The translations under genes were made by a program, and so were the position numbers. Below are positions 32,357-43,846 of a stretch of DNA of 64,000 nucleotides, in pieces; positions within the stretch are counted from its first letter, which is position 1; each line of letters opens with the position of its first letter. Origin of the DNA: Cryoendolithus antarcticus (Eukaryota; Ascomycota; Dothideomycetes; Cladosporiales; Cladosporiaceae); the NCBI GenBank assembly GCA_002077065.1, contig NAJO01000028.1, positions 558,001 to 622,000 on the forward strand. Direction: 5' to 3'. The notes under the pieces are model-generated. The model saw only the letters and a list, made by a program, of their open reading frames with translations, ran no database searches and was not told the origin of the DNA.

Positions 32357-33424
32357 TCAAGTCATAGCCTGTTGCCTACTAGGCCACATCCACTGCTTAA
32401 AAGCCTCATAGCTACCTGCCACAGCGTTTTCCACCCGCCCCTCAGCCTGATGTATTCTTGAGCTAGCCTTGAACTTCGCTTTAGCCGTTACACTAGTCTT
32501 CGAGTCAAGACTCTCAAGTGTTGCCTCAAACTCATGACGGCCATCTGCTGGCTCTGGTGGTATGACATGCGATGGGTCCTGATCGAGTGGCACGGATCTC
32601 CCGACCCGTATAACATAGAAAGCATTCGCGTACGTAGGCTTCACATAGCTCAGACTCAGCTGCGCTGGCTCCTCTACCGCCTCGTCAGGGCGCAGCATCT
32701 TCGCGTGGTCCCCGAAGCCCGGCAGTCGTTGTGGTATCGCAGCATCAGCTACGTCTGCCACAGCTCCATGTGCTAACGCAGCAGCCAGAGCGAGCTTCTC
32801 AGAAAGCATCGTGGCGATCAGCCCGCCGTGCGTGACTGACGGCCATCCCGACAGCGCGCCGCCGAACCACACGATAGCCACCAGACGCTGCTCGCCGCGA
32901 TCCCAGAACACCCTCTCCACGCCCAGCCCCTTCGATCCTTGCAGCGTCTTGATCAATGACCCACGCTCCCCCTTGCCCTCCCCTACCTTTTCATCGCCCA
33001 CTTGCGGAGCCACAACTTCCACCCATCCTCCCCTCTCGCCTTTCAGCTGCTTCGCCACGCCCAGACACTTCCCCCGCAGCACCTTGACCTTGAATTCCTG
33101 ATCTATCCTCTTGTTCAAGTCCGCCACGAGCTGCCTGTCTTCTTGGGACCCGAGTTCGGCTAGAGGTGGTGGGACGAGGTAGCCGACTGCTAGGCCGGCG
33201 CCTGCGAGTCCGGAGCCGAAGGCGAGAAAGAGCCATGTTAGGCGGGTGTTGCTGTATTTGGAGGGTTTCTTCGGTGTTGCGAGGGGTGTAGAAGCAGTAG
33301 ATGTGGTGGTAGTCGGGAGGGGACTCATCGGGGAGTGGGTGGAGTCGTGGCGGCGGAGGCATTGGTAGCGGAGGGAGAGCTGCGGTCGCAAGACTCGCGG
33401 CCGCAGTACCTTGGATGCATTCAT
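32357..33424 (-). CDS. Hotdog-fold thioesterase-like mitochondrial protein
   Basis: Single exon of 355 aa. The N-terminus (MNASKVLRPRVLRPQLSLRY) is basic and lacks acids, as in a mitochondrial presequence. A membrane segment LTWLFLAFGSGLAGAGLAVG follows near 63-82. The C-terminal half holds a 4HBT-type hotdog domain, with HGGLIATMLSEKLA as the central helix and a strand-rich end (YVKPTYANAFYVIRV). This architecture matches the fungal UPF0644-type thioesterase-like proteins. A role in acyl-CoA or acyl-ester hydrolysis is inferred from the fold, and the substrate is unknown. The 3' end converges on the Nudix gene with about 200 bp between stops. Confidence 0.82.
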   Translation of the reverse strand: MNASKVLRPRVLRPQLSLRYQCLRRHDSTHSPMSPLPTTTTSTASTPLATPKKPSKYSNTRLTWLFLAFGSGLAGAGLAVGYLVPPPLAELGSQEDRQLVADLNKRIDQEFKVKVLRGKCLGVAKQLKGERGGWVEVVAPQVGDEKVGEGKGERGSLIKTLQGSKGLGVERVFWDRGEQRLVAIVWFGGALSGWPSVTHGGLIATMLSEKLALAAALAHGAVADVADAAIPQRLPGFGDHAKMLRPDEAVEEPAQLSLSYVKPTYANAFYVIRVGRSVPLDQDPSHVIPPEPADGRHEFEATLESLDSKTSVTAKAKFKASSRIHQAEGRVENAVAGSYEAFKQWMWPSRQQAMT

Positions 33425-34216
33425 GATTCACTACACGCACGAGATGATCAGAGTCACCTGTCTGGACGAAGGGCATCTCCAATGGTCAAGTCCGCAAAAT
33501 TACTCCGAGGTCCACACGCGGCTCCCTTCCGCGTCTTCACATCACACAACTTTTCCTCCAACTCCTTCCTCTCTTCTCTATATATTGCGTCCGCCCATTG
33601 CACGGAGGGACTACACATCTCACTGAACCTGCGAGTCCGGCAACAGCCTTCTTCACTGATGGTCTGACATCAAGGCGCAACAGAGTAAAGTACCACGTCC
33701 TGTATCTCCTGCTTATGAACTTCCCTGAGCAAGCGGGTCGAATGTGATGTGACAACCTGATCGAGTGTGAAGACTTCGAATTGACGAGCGATTACGGTCA
33801 ATGCTATCGAGTGTGGCCAGGTCTTACGGTAGGCTTGGCTTCGATGTGCAACACTGAGGCGTTCGGTTTACCGGCAAGAATTTGACGCAGCGCTGTGTTT
33901 CGGTGGCCTTTCCTACAGCGTTGTACTGGATCCAGTCAGTCAAAGCCTTCACCGTTCGTGTCCATGCGTGGCGGGTCACTGTCGTGGATCAGGCGGCGTC
34001 AGCACCAAGGATCGACCATGGGAGCTGCTTTGAAATGACACGCATCAATTGTCAAGATGGGCCTGAGTTGCAGGGTCTGATGGGGAGTGCATTACCGATA
34101 TCGTGTAAGGAAGGTCAAGGAGAGCTATGTGCATACATCCATAGCCATTACCAAAATGCTTTCTCCGGGGTATCGCTAATGCCTGCTACCAAATATACAC
34201 CACCTCTACCTCCGCC
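33425..34216. other. Intergenic, thioesterase upstream and Sgf11 downstream
   Basis: No gene recognised. A 112-codon plus-strand frame lacks an ATG start and any family signal. Confidence 0.4.
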
Positions 34217-35296
34217 TTAATCCTCCCCATCACTCCCTTCCTCCACAAAACTCCCCTCGAAGCTCTCCGTCCTCTCCATTTCCGCCCCAAAGAGACTACT
34301 ACTAGTTACGCTAGCCACACTCCCCACCCTTTGCAACTTCTGCCGCTTCTTGACATGCACCTCATCCCCCTCATCCTCTTCACCCTCTTCTCGTTCTCTC
34401 TTCCCCTCCCCAACACTCGAAGGCGCCGGACTCGGCCTGGCACCCTTCTTCCCACCTCCCTTCCCAACCTTTCCCACCCCATTCTCAGCCTTCTGCTTCC
34501 TCATCTTCCCCTCAATCCCCTTCTTCAACAACTTCTTCCTCACGCCCCCTTTCTCCTTTCCCCTCCCCTCGACCTCCGCCTCCTCTTCCCCGTCCTCTTC
34601 CCCGCCCGGATTCGGCGTCCCTCCCCTGCTTCCACCAGGCACCGGCGTCCCCCCACCCATCTTCACCATCGCATTCCGACTAGCCTGCCTGCCCGACAAT
34701 CCCATACACTGCTCCAAATGCTTCGCAAATCTCGTAATCAACAAACTCCTCTTACAGCTCGGACACGTATGCCAAGGCACATACTCCCCCTTCTTCAACT
34801 TCTCATCAATCTTACTAGCCTTCTTCTCGCCCTTCTCAAGCAGCTTGGCAGTCGTCTCAGGCTCCGCTGAAGGACTCGGCGGCGCGGAGCCGCCATTCTG
34901 GGTAGCATTCTCGCTGTCGGGGTTCTTGCCGTTGCTCTTAGCGTTGTCCTTTTTGCCTACTGGCCGGCCTGTGGCGTCGCTGCGGGGGAAGGGGTTATCG
35001 TAGATGTCGTGGCCTGGGCGCCGGCTCCAGGGGCGGCGCTCGCAGTATTGGGTGTCTGAGGGTGGTTCTGCCAAGGAGCCGCGGACTTTTCGGGCTAGAG
35101 GGGGGTCGAGGATTCGGGGAAGGGTGCAGGAGGCGCAGTGGGGGAGTTTGGTGGTGGGGTCAAGATCTGCAAGGAGCATCTTGTGAGCGCGGTGTTGGTG
35201 GAGGACTAGGTCGTGGAGTATATTGTGCAGGGCGTCATCGAAGATCGTTTGGGCGATTTGAGCGAGGTTTGGAGGGGGATCTGAGGAAAGGGCCAT
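34217..35296 (-). CDS. SGF11: SAGA deubiquitinating-module subunit Sgf11
   Basis: Single exon of 359 aa from MALSSDPPPN; the frame continues upstream without an ATG, so this start is favoured. The N-terminal helix (IAQTIFDDALHNILHDLVLH) is the Sgf11 segment that contacts Sus1 and Sgf73/Ubp8. The zinc finger reads HTCPSCKRSLLITRFAKHLE followed by QCMG and GRQASRNA, the defining Sgf11 motif (C-x2-C...H-x3-C type). The tail is long, basic and acidic by turns, with several Lys/Arg-rich runs, and far exceeds yeast Sgf11 (99 aa); such extension is usual in filamentous fungi. Function: part of the module that removes ubiquitin from histone H2B. Confidence 0.9.
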   Translation of the reverse strand: MALSSDPPPNLAQIAQTIFDDALHNILHDLVLHQHRAHKMLLADLDPTTKLPHCASCTLPRILDPPLARKVRGSLAEPPSDTQYCERRPWSRRPGHDIYDNPFPRSDATGRPVGKKDNAKSNGKNPDSENATQNGGSAPPSPSAEPETTAKLLEKGEKKASKIDEKLKKGEYVPWHTCPSCKRSLLITRFAKHLEQCMGLSGRQASRNAMVKMGGGTPVPGGSRGGTPNPGGEEDGEEEAEVEGRGKEKGGVRKKLLKKGIEGKMRKQKAENGVGKVGKGGGKKGARPSPAPSSVGEGKREREEGEEDEGDEVHVKKRQKLQRVGSVASVTSSSLFGAEMERTESFEGSFVEEGSDGED

Positions 35297-36055
35297 GGCT
35301 GCAACAGGCCGTAAGGATGGCGGAGGGCGTGGGAAAAGCAACGTCTTCTACGTGCGCCTGTGGAGGAGAGCTGCAGTTTGGAATGGGTCAACGCGCCTGT
35401 AAGTCCCCCAACTCCGAATGCTCTTTTTCTCACTTCATCCAGTCAACGTCTAGGTGTCGGCTCGCTTGTGGTGTCTGCTTGGTGGATGCGACGTTCGCGC
35501 TGCCAGTCGCTCTCAATCCCCGGTGACCTTTGCTTCAGACAGTAGCCGTGGTCTATATAGCAGCACTATACACTATACGATTGTACAGAGAGGGTTTCAC
35601 TGTACACACGGACGATCAGGTCCCACACCCCAGCCGACAGCTCACAATGGCGTAGTTTCATGCACATCACCTTAGCGCAGCCCTGAATAGTCGCCTGCCG
35701 CAGCGCCGTGGAAGCTTAAACAACCCGGAGTTCGGTCCACCAGAAGGTATGAATAAGTCGGAATGTCAAATGTGTTGCAATGGAGCTCAAAGCGTCTGCA
35801 AAGGCGTACTGTTCTACCTTCTAGCATCTAAGCGCAGCCGACTAAGCCGCACAATCATCCCATATCCGTTTAACACCATCGAATGCTGTTCCGTCATAAG
35901 AGTCGTACCTCCAGACCATCCTCTAGCACAATCATCACGTTCCTTCCCGATGCAATGTCGTATATCTAGCTCTTCTTTGCGGCCGTCCTTCCCTTCGAAG
36001 GCATCTTCGTCGTCGAATGCAATAAACGCCATCTCAAACTCACCCTTCATACTTC
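35297..36055. other. Intergenic, Sgf11 upstream and TRP gene downstream
   Basis: No gene recognised. A TATA-like CTATATAG lies near 35552-35559, in a plausible direction for either strand. Confidence 0.35.
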
Positions 36056-39000
36056 TCATCGTTTCTGATCCCCCGAACCTGACACCCGTGGCACCCACTC
36101 CTCCATCTCCTGTGCCGGCGTGAGCATAGGCGCTCTCGTGTGTCGTCGAGTTTGACCGGCGCTCTGAGCGCCACCCTCAGTGAAGCTAGGGCCCTCAGAT
36201 GGGTCCATGAAACTCGAGTCGCCGAAATCTCTACTCCAGCTGGCGCCGCTTTCGCGCACACTGTTCCTAGATCCAGCGCGAGGACGGACAGCTGGCATGG
36301 GCACGTTGCCGATGGTGTCTCTCGTGCTCGTTTCTCCACCGATGCGAAGGGAGTCGTTGGAAGGCTCCGCGCGAAGCTTCGAGTTCTGAAGCGCACTGCC
36401 TCGAGATGGAGTGCGACTGTGCTTCCCAGCCGGCGACTCTGCAGTCACATCATCCTCGAGTAGCTGCCTTGACATATCAACAGGTGAGAAGGCAGCCTCA
36501 GCCCCAGCATCCCGATTCCAGCTCTGTGAAAAGTCTTTCTGGCTCCAGCTCACGCGGTGCTGTCTCGCACCAAAGGGCAGACTGCTCTGTCGCATGCTCG
36601 CTGAGGAAGCAGCCCTACTGCGACCAGTGGGAGTATTCGTGCCGCTGCCTGATCGCACTCGAGGACCTATGGGCGGAGGAGTTGGCATGTCGTCGCCCAG
36701 GCTAACGTAGGACATTGTCGGATCGCGGAGTCCGGACTGCTCGGTCGTGAAGCCTGGATCATCGTCCTCGATCTTGCGTTCGCGGCGCATGTTCTTCATT
36801 TCGAAGTAAGGCGATTTAGGCTCTTCTAGTGCAGGCGCAGCAATAGCCGGTACACTCTGCTCGTGCGATAAATCGTTGACAGCCAGATCGAGGTGATTGA
36901 AGTAGCGGTCGCGCCAGCCAGCCCATTTGCGAGGTCGGAAGTCTTCCTTATTGCGGGAGATTGACATGTAGCTTGAGATGCAGCCGACGACGATGGCGAT
37001 CAGGGTGATGATGGTAAGTATGCCCTGGATGACTACGATGACAATGCCGATAGCTGTTGTCGTGATGCGAGCCAGATTGAAGCGCACGTCAAATGCAGCG
37101 CTGAGGGCGACACTCGTCACCTTGCTGAAGCCGAGGCAGTAGACGACGAGGACATTCAGGCGCCTCCCCTCGAATGGCCGAGCCCAGACCACGAAGGCGA
37201 AAGCAAGAATCTCCACAACAAGTAGACCGAAGACCTGCGTGAGAGCGTGTCCGGATGCACCACCGTACAAGCAGGCCCGAACAAACTCATACACCAGCCA
37301 GAAAGAGAAAAACCACCAGCGAGTGCGCCTGAATCGAGCAGCGAGCCAGCCAAAGCGCATGGTGTAGTCCACGTCGTCATGAATGTTCCTTGAGTTGACG
37401 CTGTCCGCCATGCTTTCGTTCCTGATGTGCTTCCAAAACGACTTCTTACTCTTGCCATCACCCTGCAACTGCTGCCGTTGTTCCTCACCGCGCTGTCTCT
37501 CGGACTTCTTTGCACCGAACCACGGGATCTTACCCAGCAGCTTGCGATCCTCGGAATTGCCCTCGCTGTTCACACGTCGGTCCAAGTGCCTCTGGTACCA
37601 GATAGCGTACGCGGCAAGTCCGAACATTCCGACAAAGAAGACGCCGAACACGAGAGCAGCTACGGCCTTGACGCCGCCGGAGGAGTCGTAGGTGAATTGG
37701 AAGATCGTAAGAAACATGATCATGAACCACCCAAGGTAGCAGATCCGGAGAGCTACTGCAGCGCTGTAGCGGACCCAGTGCTGGCGGAAGAACGCCAGAC
37801 GATCTTCGCGGATCGCTTTGAAGCGAGCGAGTGCCTCAAGGGACCACTTGAACAGCACAACAGCGCCAGTCATGATCACAAGTAGGATCAGGAACCACAG
37901 AAATCCCGTCATGAAGGCATTACTTGATCGGATGTCCTCCTCGGCGAGTGTACCAGCAAAGCCAGAGTAGTTGCCGGGTAGTGGGATACCAGCACCGACA
38001 GGCTTGCCGTACCATATGAAGCCGGTTGAGGCATTGGCGACGACATCACGGCTTTGCAGGGCATGCTCGAAGTTCCTCTGCACCACATCCCGCTTCAGCA
38101 CAAGGCTGTTATCGCGCTTGTAGATCTCCGATCCAATGTCACGCATAAGTGGGTGGTTCACTGCCCGCTTGGCTACGTGCTTGACACTCTCGAGAGTACC
38201 GCGCTTGTAAATCTGACTGATATCATAGCCACCTCCGAGTGACTCCTGGGTCGAGCCTGCCGGCGCTGCGCCAACGGAAGTGATGTTGCCGACGTTGTTG
38301 CCGATCAGGCGGTTGATGCTGGACTGCATGCTCCTGGAGTAGATCATCCCGCCAGTCCATGCAAAGTTGCTCCACCAGGCGACAAGCACCGAAGGCCAGT
38401 TGACTGAGAGTGCGCCAGTGAAGTAAATGTGTTGAAAGACCGAGAAGACGACTCCGACTGATAGCGAGTGGGCGTAGTGCAGTCTCATAGTGGGTACAGC
38501 TTCACCGTATATTGCTGTGGCGCACGAAGCAAGTACTGCCACTAGCGTGAATATGCCCAGTATCGTTCCGACAGACTGCGGTTGTGAGAACGTGTTGCCG
38601 TTGGTGACTACAGCGCTATAGCATCCGATCTCGCTCTCGGTGCTATTGGCGAAGATGCGCAATATAGCCTCGCCTTCGAAGTCCGGAATGACCAATGCGA
38701 TTGGAATGATGTTGGCGACGTCTGAGGGCGCAATTGGAATGATGCCGTTGGCTGTGATTGGTATGCTGCTGTTCATCGGACACAGGCTGTGGAAGTTAGC
38801 TTGCATACATAAAAAACACATTCATCGAATCACTCACCTGTTGATGTTCGCATTGCAAGGGTTGAATGTCAGGTCAAATCGACTCTCACCATACGCATAG
38901 ACGCCGATATATATCATGATGCTCTCATTCGCCAATGCCGAATTTCCCTGCAAATGAAACATCACCGTCATGTTGTCCTTGTAGTACGCCGCATCGAAGC

Positions 39001-39217
39001 GAGTGACGTTGATCAGACTATTCCCTAAGCAATCACCAAAGTTGCCTGTGTACAACGCCGGCCGCCGATTGTCTTCCAGGTATTCCGTGGTACCTTCCGC
39101 GGTCTGATAGGTGACATATCTGACGCCATTCTCATCAGTCGTCTGTGCCGATGCCGTTCGTATGCAGGCAAGAAGGCAGAAGACGGCCAGAAGGGCGGTC
39201 CATAACCGGGTGATCAT
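36056..39217 (-). CDS. TRP-like membrane protein of the Flc/Pkd2 family
   Basis: Two exons (39217-38838, 38786-36056) with a 51-nt intron give 1036 aa. The start MITRLWTALL begins a signal peptide that ends near AQTTDE. A lumenal ML-like domain with paired cysteines (FGDCLGNS, FNPCNANI, LCPMN, IGCYSA) follows, then a TRP-type membrane region of about nine segments from GTILGIFTLVAVLASCATAI to YCLGFSKVTSVALSAAF. The last 270 residues are a Ser-rich cytosolic tail. Yeast Flc1-3 carry FAD and haem-related cargo into the ER and affect wall maintenance and calcium; S. pombe Pkd2 acts in cytokinesis. Which function applies cannot be read from sequence. Joining at the intron restores INSLCPMNSS. Confidence 0.9.
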
Positions 39218-40776
39218 GCTGTGCGGTGATTGTGCGCTCACGGCAGCGCAGCGACTGTAAGGTAAGCGATCGGTGGAAGTGGCCTGCGGTGACTGGGCAA
39301 TGCAGTGTTTGTCGATCGTTACTGCCGTGAATGAGAGATGGTGTTGTGTCTACCAGCAGCCCGTGCTTCTGTAGCACAATGATGCTGCAGTGGTCCGCGG
39401 TGGTCGAGAGTGAGATCCGGTCGATTAGTTCCGTATGCCAGTCTTATCAAGCAAATGCAGCCAAGCTTTCTGGCGGAACACGACGGCAATGCTGTCTCGC
39501 TCTCGGAGCGCCTCCCAAGCTCTTGACCTGAAGCACGGTACCTAGAATTCTCCGGTCGTCAATGTCCGGATGAGCGCCAAAGTGAATGTAAGATTTCCAG
39601 GTTGTTGCCAGAAAGGTAGGCGGTCGGCGGAATGTATGAGACCCGTGCTTCGTCCCACGCTAGCCAGCCAATTGGCTTGGGAGCTTCGGTGAACGCGGCT
39701 TCTTTGCAGCCGCTCGCCAAACACTTCGATCGAACCTGCCCTGTCAGGCTGTCATATGGGTAGTGAGCAGGCGATGTATGAGCTTCACTTGATACATGAT
39801 CTACATCTATTCCTTCATGCCTTCCACATCATCCCTGAAAGCTGTCTCCCAAAGTGAGAGATCGCCGCTAGAGTTTCCAGCCCGCGGAAGTTGGTGCCAT
39901 GCACTTTTCCGCATCATGACTCTCGGCACCAGCGCTCAAGCTGCCCAATGCGAGCTACGATCGCGATCAATAACGCCAGTGCTCCGAATACTGTCTCATG
40001 CCGCGCCGTTGGTGCTCATCTCATCCCATCTCACATGCGATATCCTTTGTTCGTGGTCTCTCACACCCCAGCCACTCGCGCACAGAAAAATCCCAGCCAG
40101 CACGAATCAGCCACTCTGACTGTCATGTCATGCAAGCACCCGCATGTCAAGGCACCCCGCCTCTTGATGCAACCTGCAAAGCTCCACGGCCTTGGGCACA
40201 CGGCAGGGCGGCACGTTTAACTTGATTTCATGCATGACCTTGGTGCGATTTCTCGCGTGCGCTGTGCGCCGAGGCCTGATGAGAGCTGCAGGAACCGGAC
40301 TGCTGTGCGTCGCGTAAAGTGCTCGCATGACGACGGCTCGCACTGCATGCGGGTAGGAAGCTTGATCTCGACTGCATAGATGCGAGCGCGGCACTTCGAT
40401 TCACGAGGTCTGCTTGGCTGGTCGTGTCGGCATGGTGGTGAAGTCGTATCATTGCGGTGTAGCCGGTCAAATGACCTGCCCGAGCTTGCGACCTCGAAGA
40501 TGCCGCGCTCCTCTGCACTCATACTCCGAGGAAATCAGCAGCGTCCAGCGATTGAAGTGGGATGAAGATGACTGTACCGTTGACGCTTCGTTGTAGACGA
40601 ACACGCACCATGGTAGGACTCGAGCCTCATTCTCAACTCAAGCTTATGATGCAGGAGTCCTTCTATCGAACACGATGAGCGAATCTATGTAGAGCACTGA
40701 GCCCAATCTTCTCCAAACGCCAAACACCATCGCCAGAAACCATATCCATCTAATCGTGGTTCTCGCCCAGCTAGGC
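39218..40776. other. Intergenic, 1.56 kb
   Basis: No gene, repeat or tRNA recognised. Overlapping short frames on both strands near 40000-40560 show no family signal. Confidence 0.4.
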
Positions 40777-42611
40777 TCACGATTCGTAGTCGTTGAAGTT
40801 GTGCAGCGAGACATCCTGACTATCACCTCTCCGAGCCTCGGGCTTTACGTCCTCCCTAAGCTTTCGACCCACAGGTCCTGATCCATTCACGCCGTTGCCA
40901 TGCACAAGGTCCATCGCCTCCATCTTTGCTACCACATCGTCTTCTTCATCCATAGCGACCACTTCACCGTTGTGCTTGACAGTGGCGCCATTCGTCGCCA
41001 TCTTCAAATCCTCTTCTTGCGCGAAGCCACCGTTCACCGCTTCCCTCGCCGCCTCAATCGCCTTCGGCTTCTTGACTTCTCCTCTCAACTCCTCCAAATG
41101 CCGGAAGTAGTCATCACTCACAGGCGTAACATACTTCCCACAAAACACCCCAACCTCGAACTTCTGCTTCTCCCCCGTCCTGGGACTATCCTGCGCACAC
41201 GCACTTTCCAGATCCTCCAAACTCTGATAGATCACCGCATCAGCACCAATATGCTTCGCAATAGCCTCCCTGTCACGATGATACGCGACCAGCTCATGCG
41301 GCGACGCGAGATCTATCCCGTATATATGCGCGTTCGCGATGGGAGGCGCACAGCTACTAAAATATACCTTCTTCGCGCCGGCTTCTCGGACCATGTTGAC
41401 GATCTCTCGGCTCGTGGTGCCGCGGACTATGCTGTCATCGACGAGCAAAACGTTCTTATCCTTGAACTCAACGGGCACGACGTTCAGCTTCGCGCGAACG
41501 CCGCGTTGTCGTGCAGTCTGCGAGGGCATGATGAAGGTGCGGAAGATGTAGCGGTTCTTGACGAAGCCCTGGCAATAGGGTTTCTTAAGATGTTTGCTGA
41601 CTGCGTAGGCGGACACGAAGCCTGTTTCGGGGATGGGAACGATGGCGTCGATTTCTGCGAACTCTTGGGCGGTGAGCTGCTTCTTGATAGTCTCTGCTAG
41701 ACGGTAGCCCATCAGTTGGCGTGCGCGATAGACGGAGATGCCGTCTATGATGCTCTCAGGACGGGCAAAGTAGACGTATTCAAATATATCGGGAGCGTAG
41801 TTTTCTTGGCGAGAGACTTGCTTGAACACTGGTTTCTTGCCTTTCTCGATGATCACTGCTTGGCCGGGAAGGATGTCGCGGACGTTGCTGTAGCCGTTTT
41901 GACCGAGGGCGACTGATTCGGAGGCCATCATGTAGTCCATCGCGCCTTCCACTTCCGTTGAGGGTCGGTCGCCAAGGACCATGGGTCGGATGCCGTGGCT
42001 GTCTCTGAAGCCAATTAGACCGAAGCCCGCGAGCATCAAGGTACATGCCCATGCGCCTTGACACTTCTTGTACATCCGTTCGAGGGCCATGAAGCAGTCT
42101 GTGGCGTTCACTCGCGCTTTGCCAGTCTCGTTGAGCTCATCGGCGAAGATGTTCAGCATAAGCTCGCTGTCACTTTCGGTGTTGATGTGGCGATGCGCTT
42201 CCTTGTCGAGATACTCCTTAAGCTCTGGTGCATTGATCAAGTTGCCATTGTGAGTCAAGCAGATACCGTAGGGCGAGTTGACGTAGAATGGCTGGGCTTC
42301 TGAGTTGGCGCTGCTGCCAGCTGTCGGGTACCGTAGGTGACCCAGTCCCATGTAGCCTGGCAGGTTGCTCACTCTGGCGCCATCATGAAAGACCTTCGAT
42401 GCCAGACCGTTGCCTTTGCACTGCAAGATCTTGCCTCCACGCGAGCAAGTTGCGATGCCGCATGCATCTTGGCCGCGGTGTTGAAGATAGTATAGCGCTG
42501 AAGCTTGTCAGTCGCTGCTGGTTCACAGCAATTGATCCACATACCTTGATGTATCTCGGGAGCTGCATCCTGACCGGGAGCAGCGAGGATGACTGCTATG
42601 ATGCCACACAT
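40777..42611 (-). CDS. ADE4: Amidophosphoribosyltransferase
   Basis: First committed step of purine synthesis: PRPP plus glutamine to phosphoribosylamine. Two exons (42611-42545, 42497-40777) with a 47-nt intron give 595 aa. The N-terminus MCGIIAVI exposes Cys2, the glutaminase nucleophile, once Met is removed. The intron joins EIHQ to [18 protein letters not shown]. The PRPP-binding loop is [18 protein letters not shown]. The class-II glutaminase landmarks [11 protein letters not shown] and THNGNL are present. The C-terminus has an extra acidic, Asn-rich tail of about 80 residues beyond the catalytic domain, as in other filamentous fungi. Cytosolic enzyme, usually feedback-inhibited by purine nucleotides. 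Confidence 0.96.
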
Positions 42612-43846
42612 ATTGACGATCGATCTTTGAGATCGCTAATAGGCACAACACCTGCGGTGTAACTTTGCGATTCTCCGTAGCCTCCACAAGTAGGTCGACA
42701 GTAAAGAGCGTCGCACGAAGATATAAGCCACTGTAGGTAGTGCTGATAGGACTGAGATAGAGTCTACCCGGTAATGTCAGTCAATCAGGGTAATTGAGGG
42801 TCACCTTTAGATTCGCGGGCTTCAAATCAAATCGATCCGTCTGCAGGGGTCATGGAGCATTTCGACGCCTACCCAAGCCGTTGCACATCGCAAGAAATAT
42901 GCGCTGCTGCTTAGTGAGCACTGCTCTATAGTCACGGTGTCCATCACTTTCGCTGTGCATGTCAACCACGTTCTTCGGCATTCATCAAACTTTTTGCAAG
43001 GAAGAATGCCGTTCGGCCCGGAAGATCCGGAGTTGCGATTCCAGCAGCATCGCTGACTTCATTCTTTCCTTCTGTCGTCTCCACAATATTCCATGACATG
43101 AACCTGGGTAATGAGATACTCTCACGACACACAAGCGAGGAGCTGCTCCCTACGTATCTCACAAGCTTGTAACGCTGCTCTAATGATGCCGGATTGGCTT
43201 TCACGGATGACGAGAACGTGGGACATCGGTGCAGGCACTTCGATCAGGGGCAAGACGATCAATGGGAGATGCTTCACGATTCCGTGCGACGAGGCTTGGT
43301 CAGATGATGATGATCAGAAGATGATGAGTGCTACGACCTGCACTCTAAGGTTACTTCTCTCATTGTTTCCTAAGTCTTTACGTGGTACTATATGCTTGGC
43401 CTTGACATCGAAGTGATCTGATCGAGAGTATCTGTCTAACATGCTATACTGACATACGACTGACCTTTCATATTATGGGGGAATGACATCGGCGATCTGG
43501 TGCTCCAATGTCTTCCTTCCTTTACTCAATAGTGAGGTTCAGCAGCACGGACCCCAATGATAAACCGCCTCACTTGAGCGGCGTGTGCCAGGATTCACTT
43601 ATCACCTAGATCGTGCATCTTAGTACATACTGCCTGTCGAACAGACTCTCGCTACTCTCTTCGTATAGCCTCTGCAGATTAGCGCCTGGGCACATGCATC
43701 TACCCTATGTTACGATACAAGGATCGATCTGTTCGAGACTAGCACATCAGGTTCGGCTTTGTCTTGAACGACTTCGCACTTCCAGATCTTTCGGCGCTAT
43801 ACACCTGCTACTCACTACCGCCACCTTCCACTAGGAGAACGTCAAG
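42612..43846. other. Divergent upstream region of ADE4 and the methyltransferase
   Basis: A 1.2-kb interval without a recognised gene, bounded by two divergent start codons. It must contain both promoters. I saw no clear regulatory element. Confidence 0.4.
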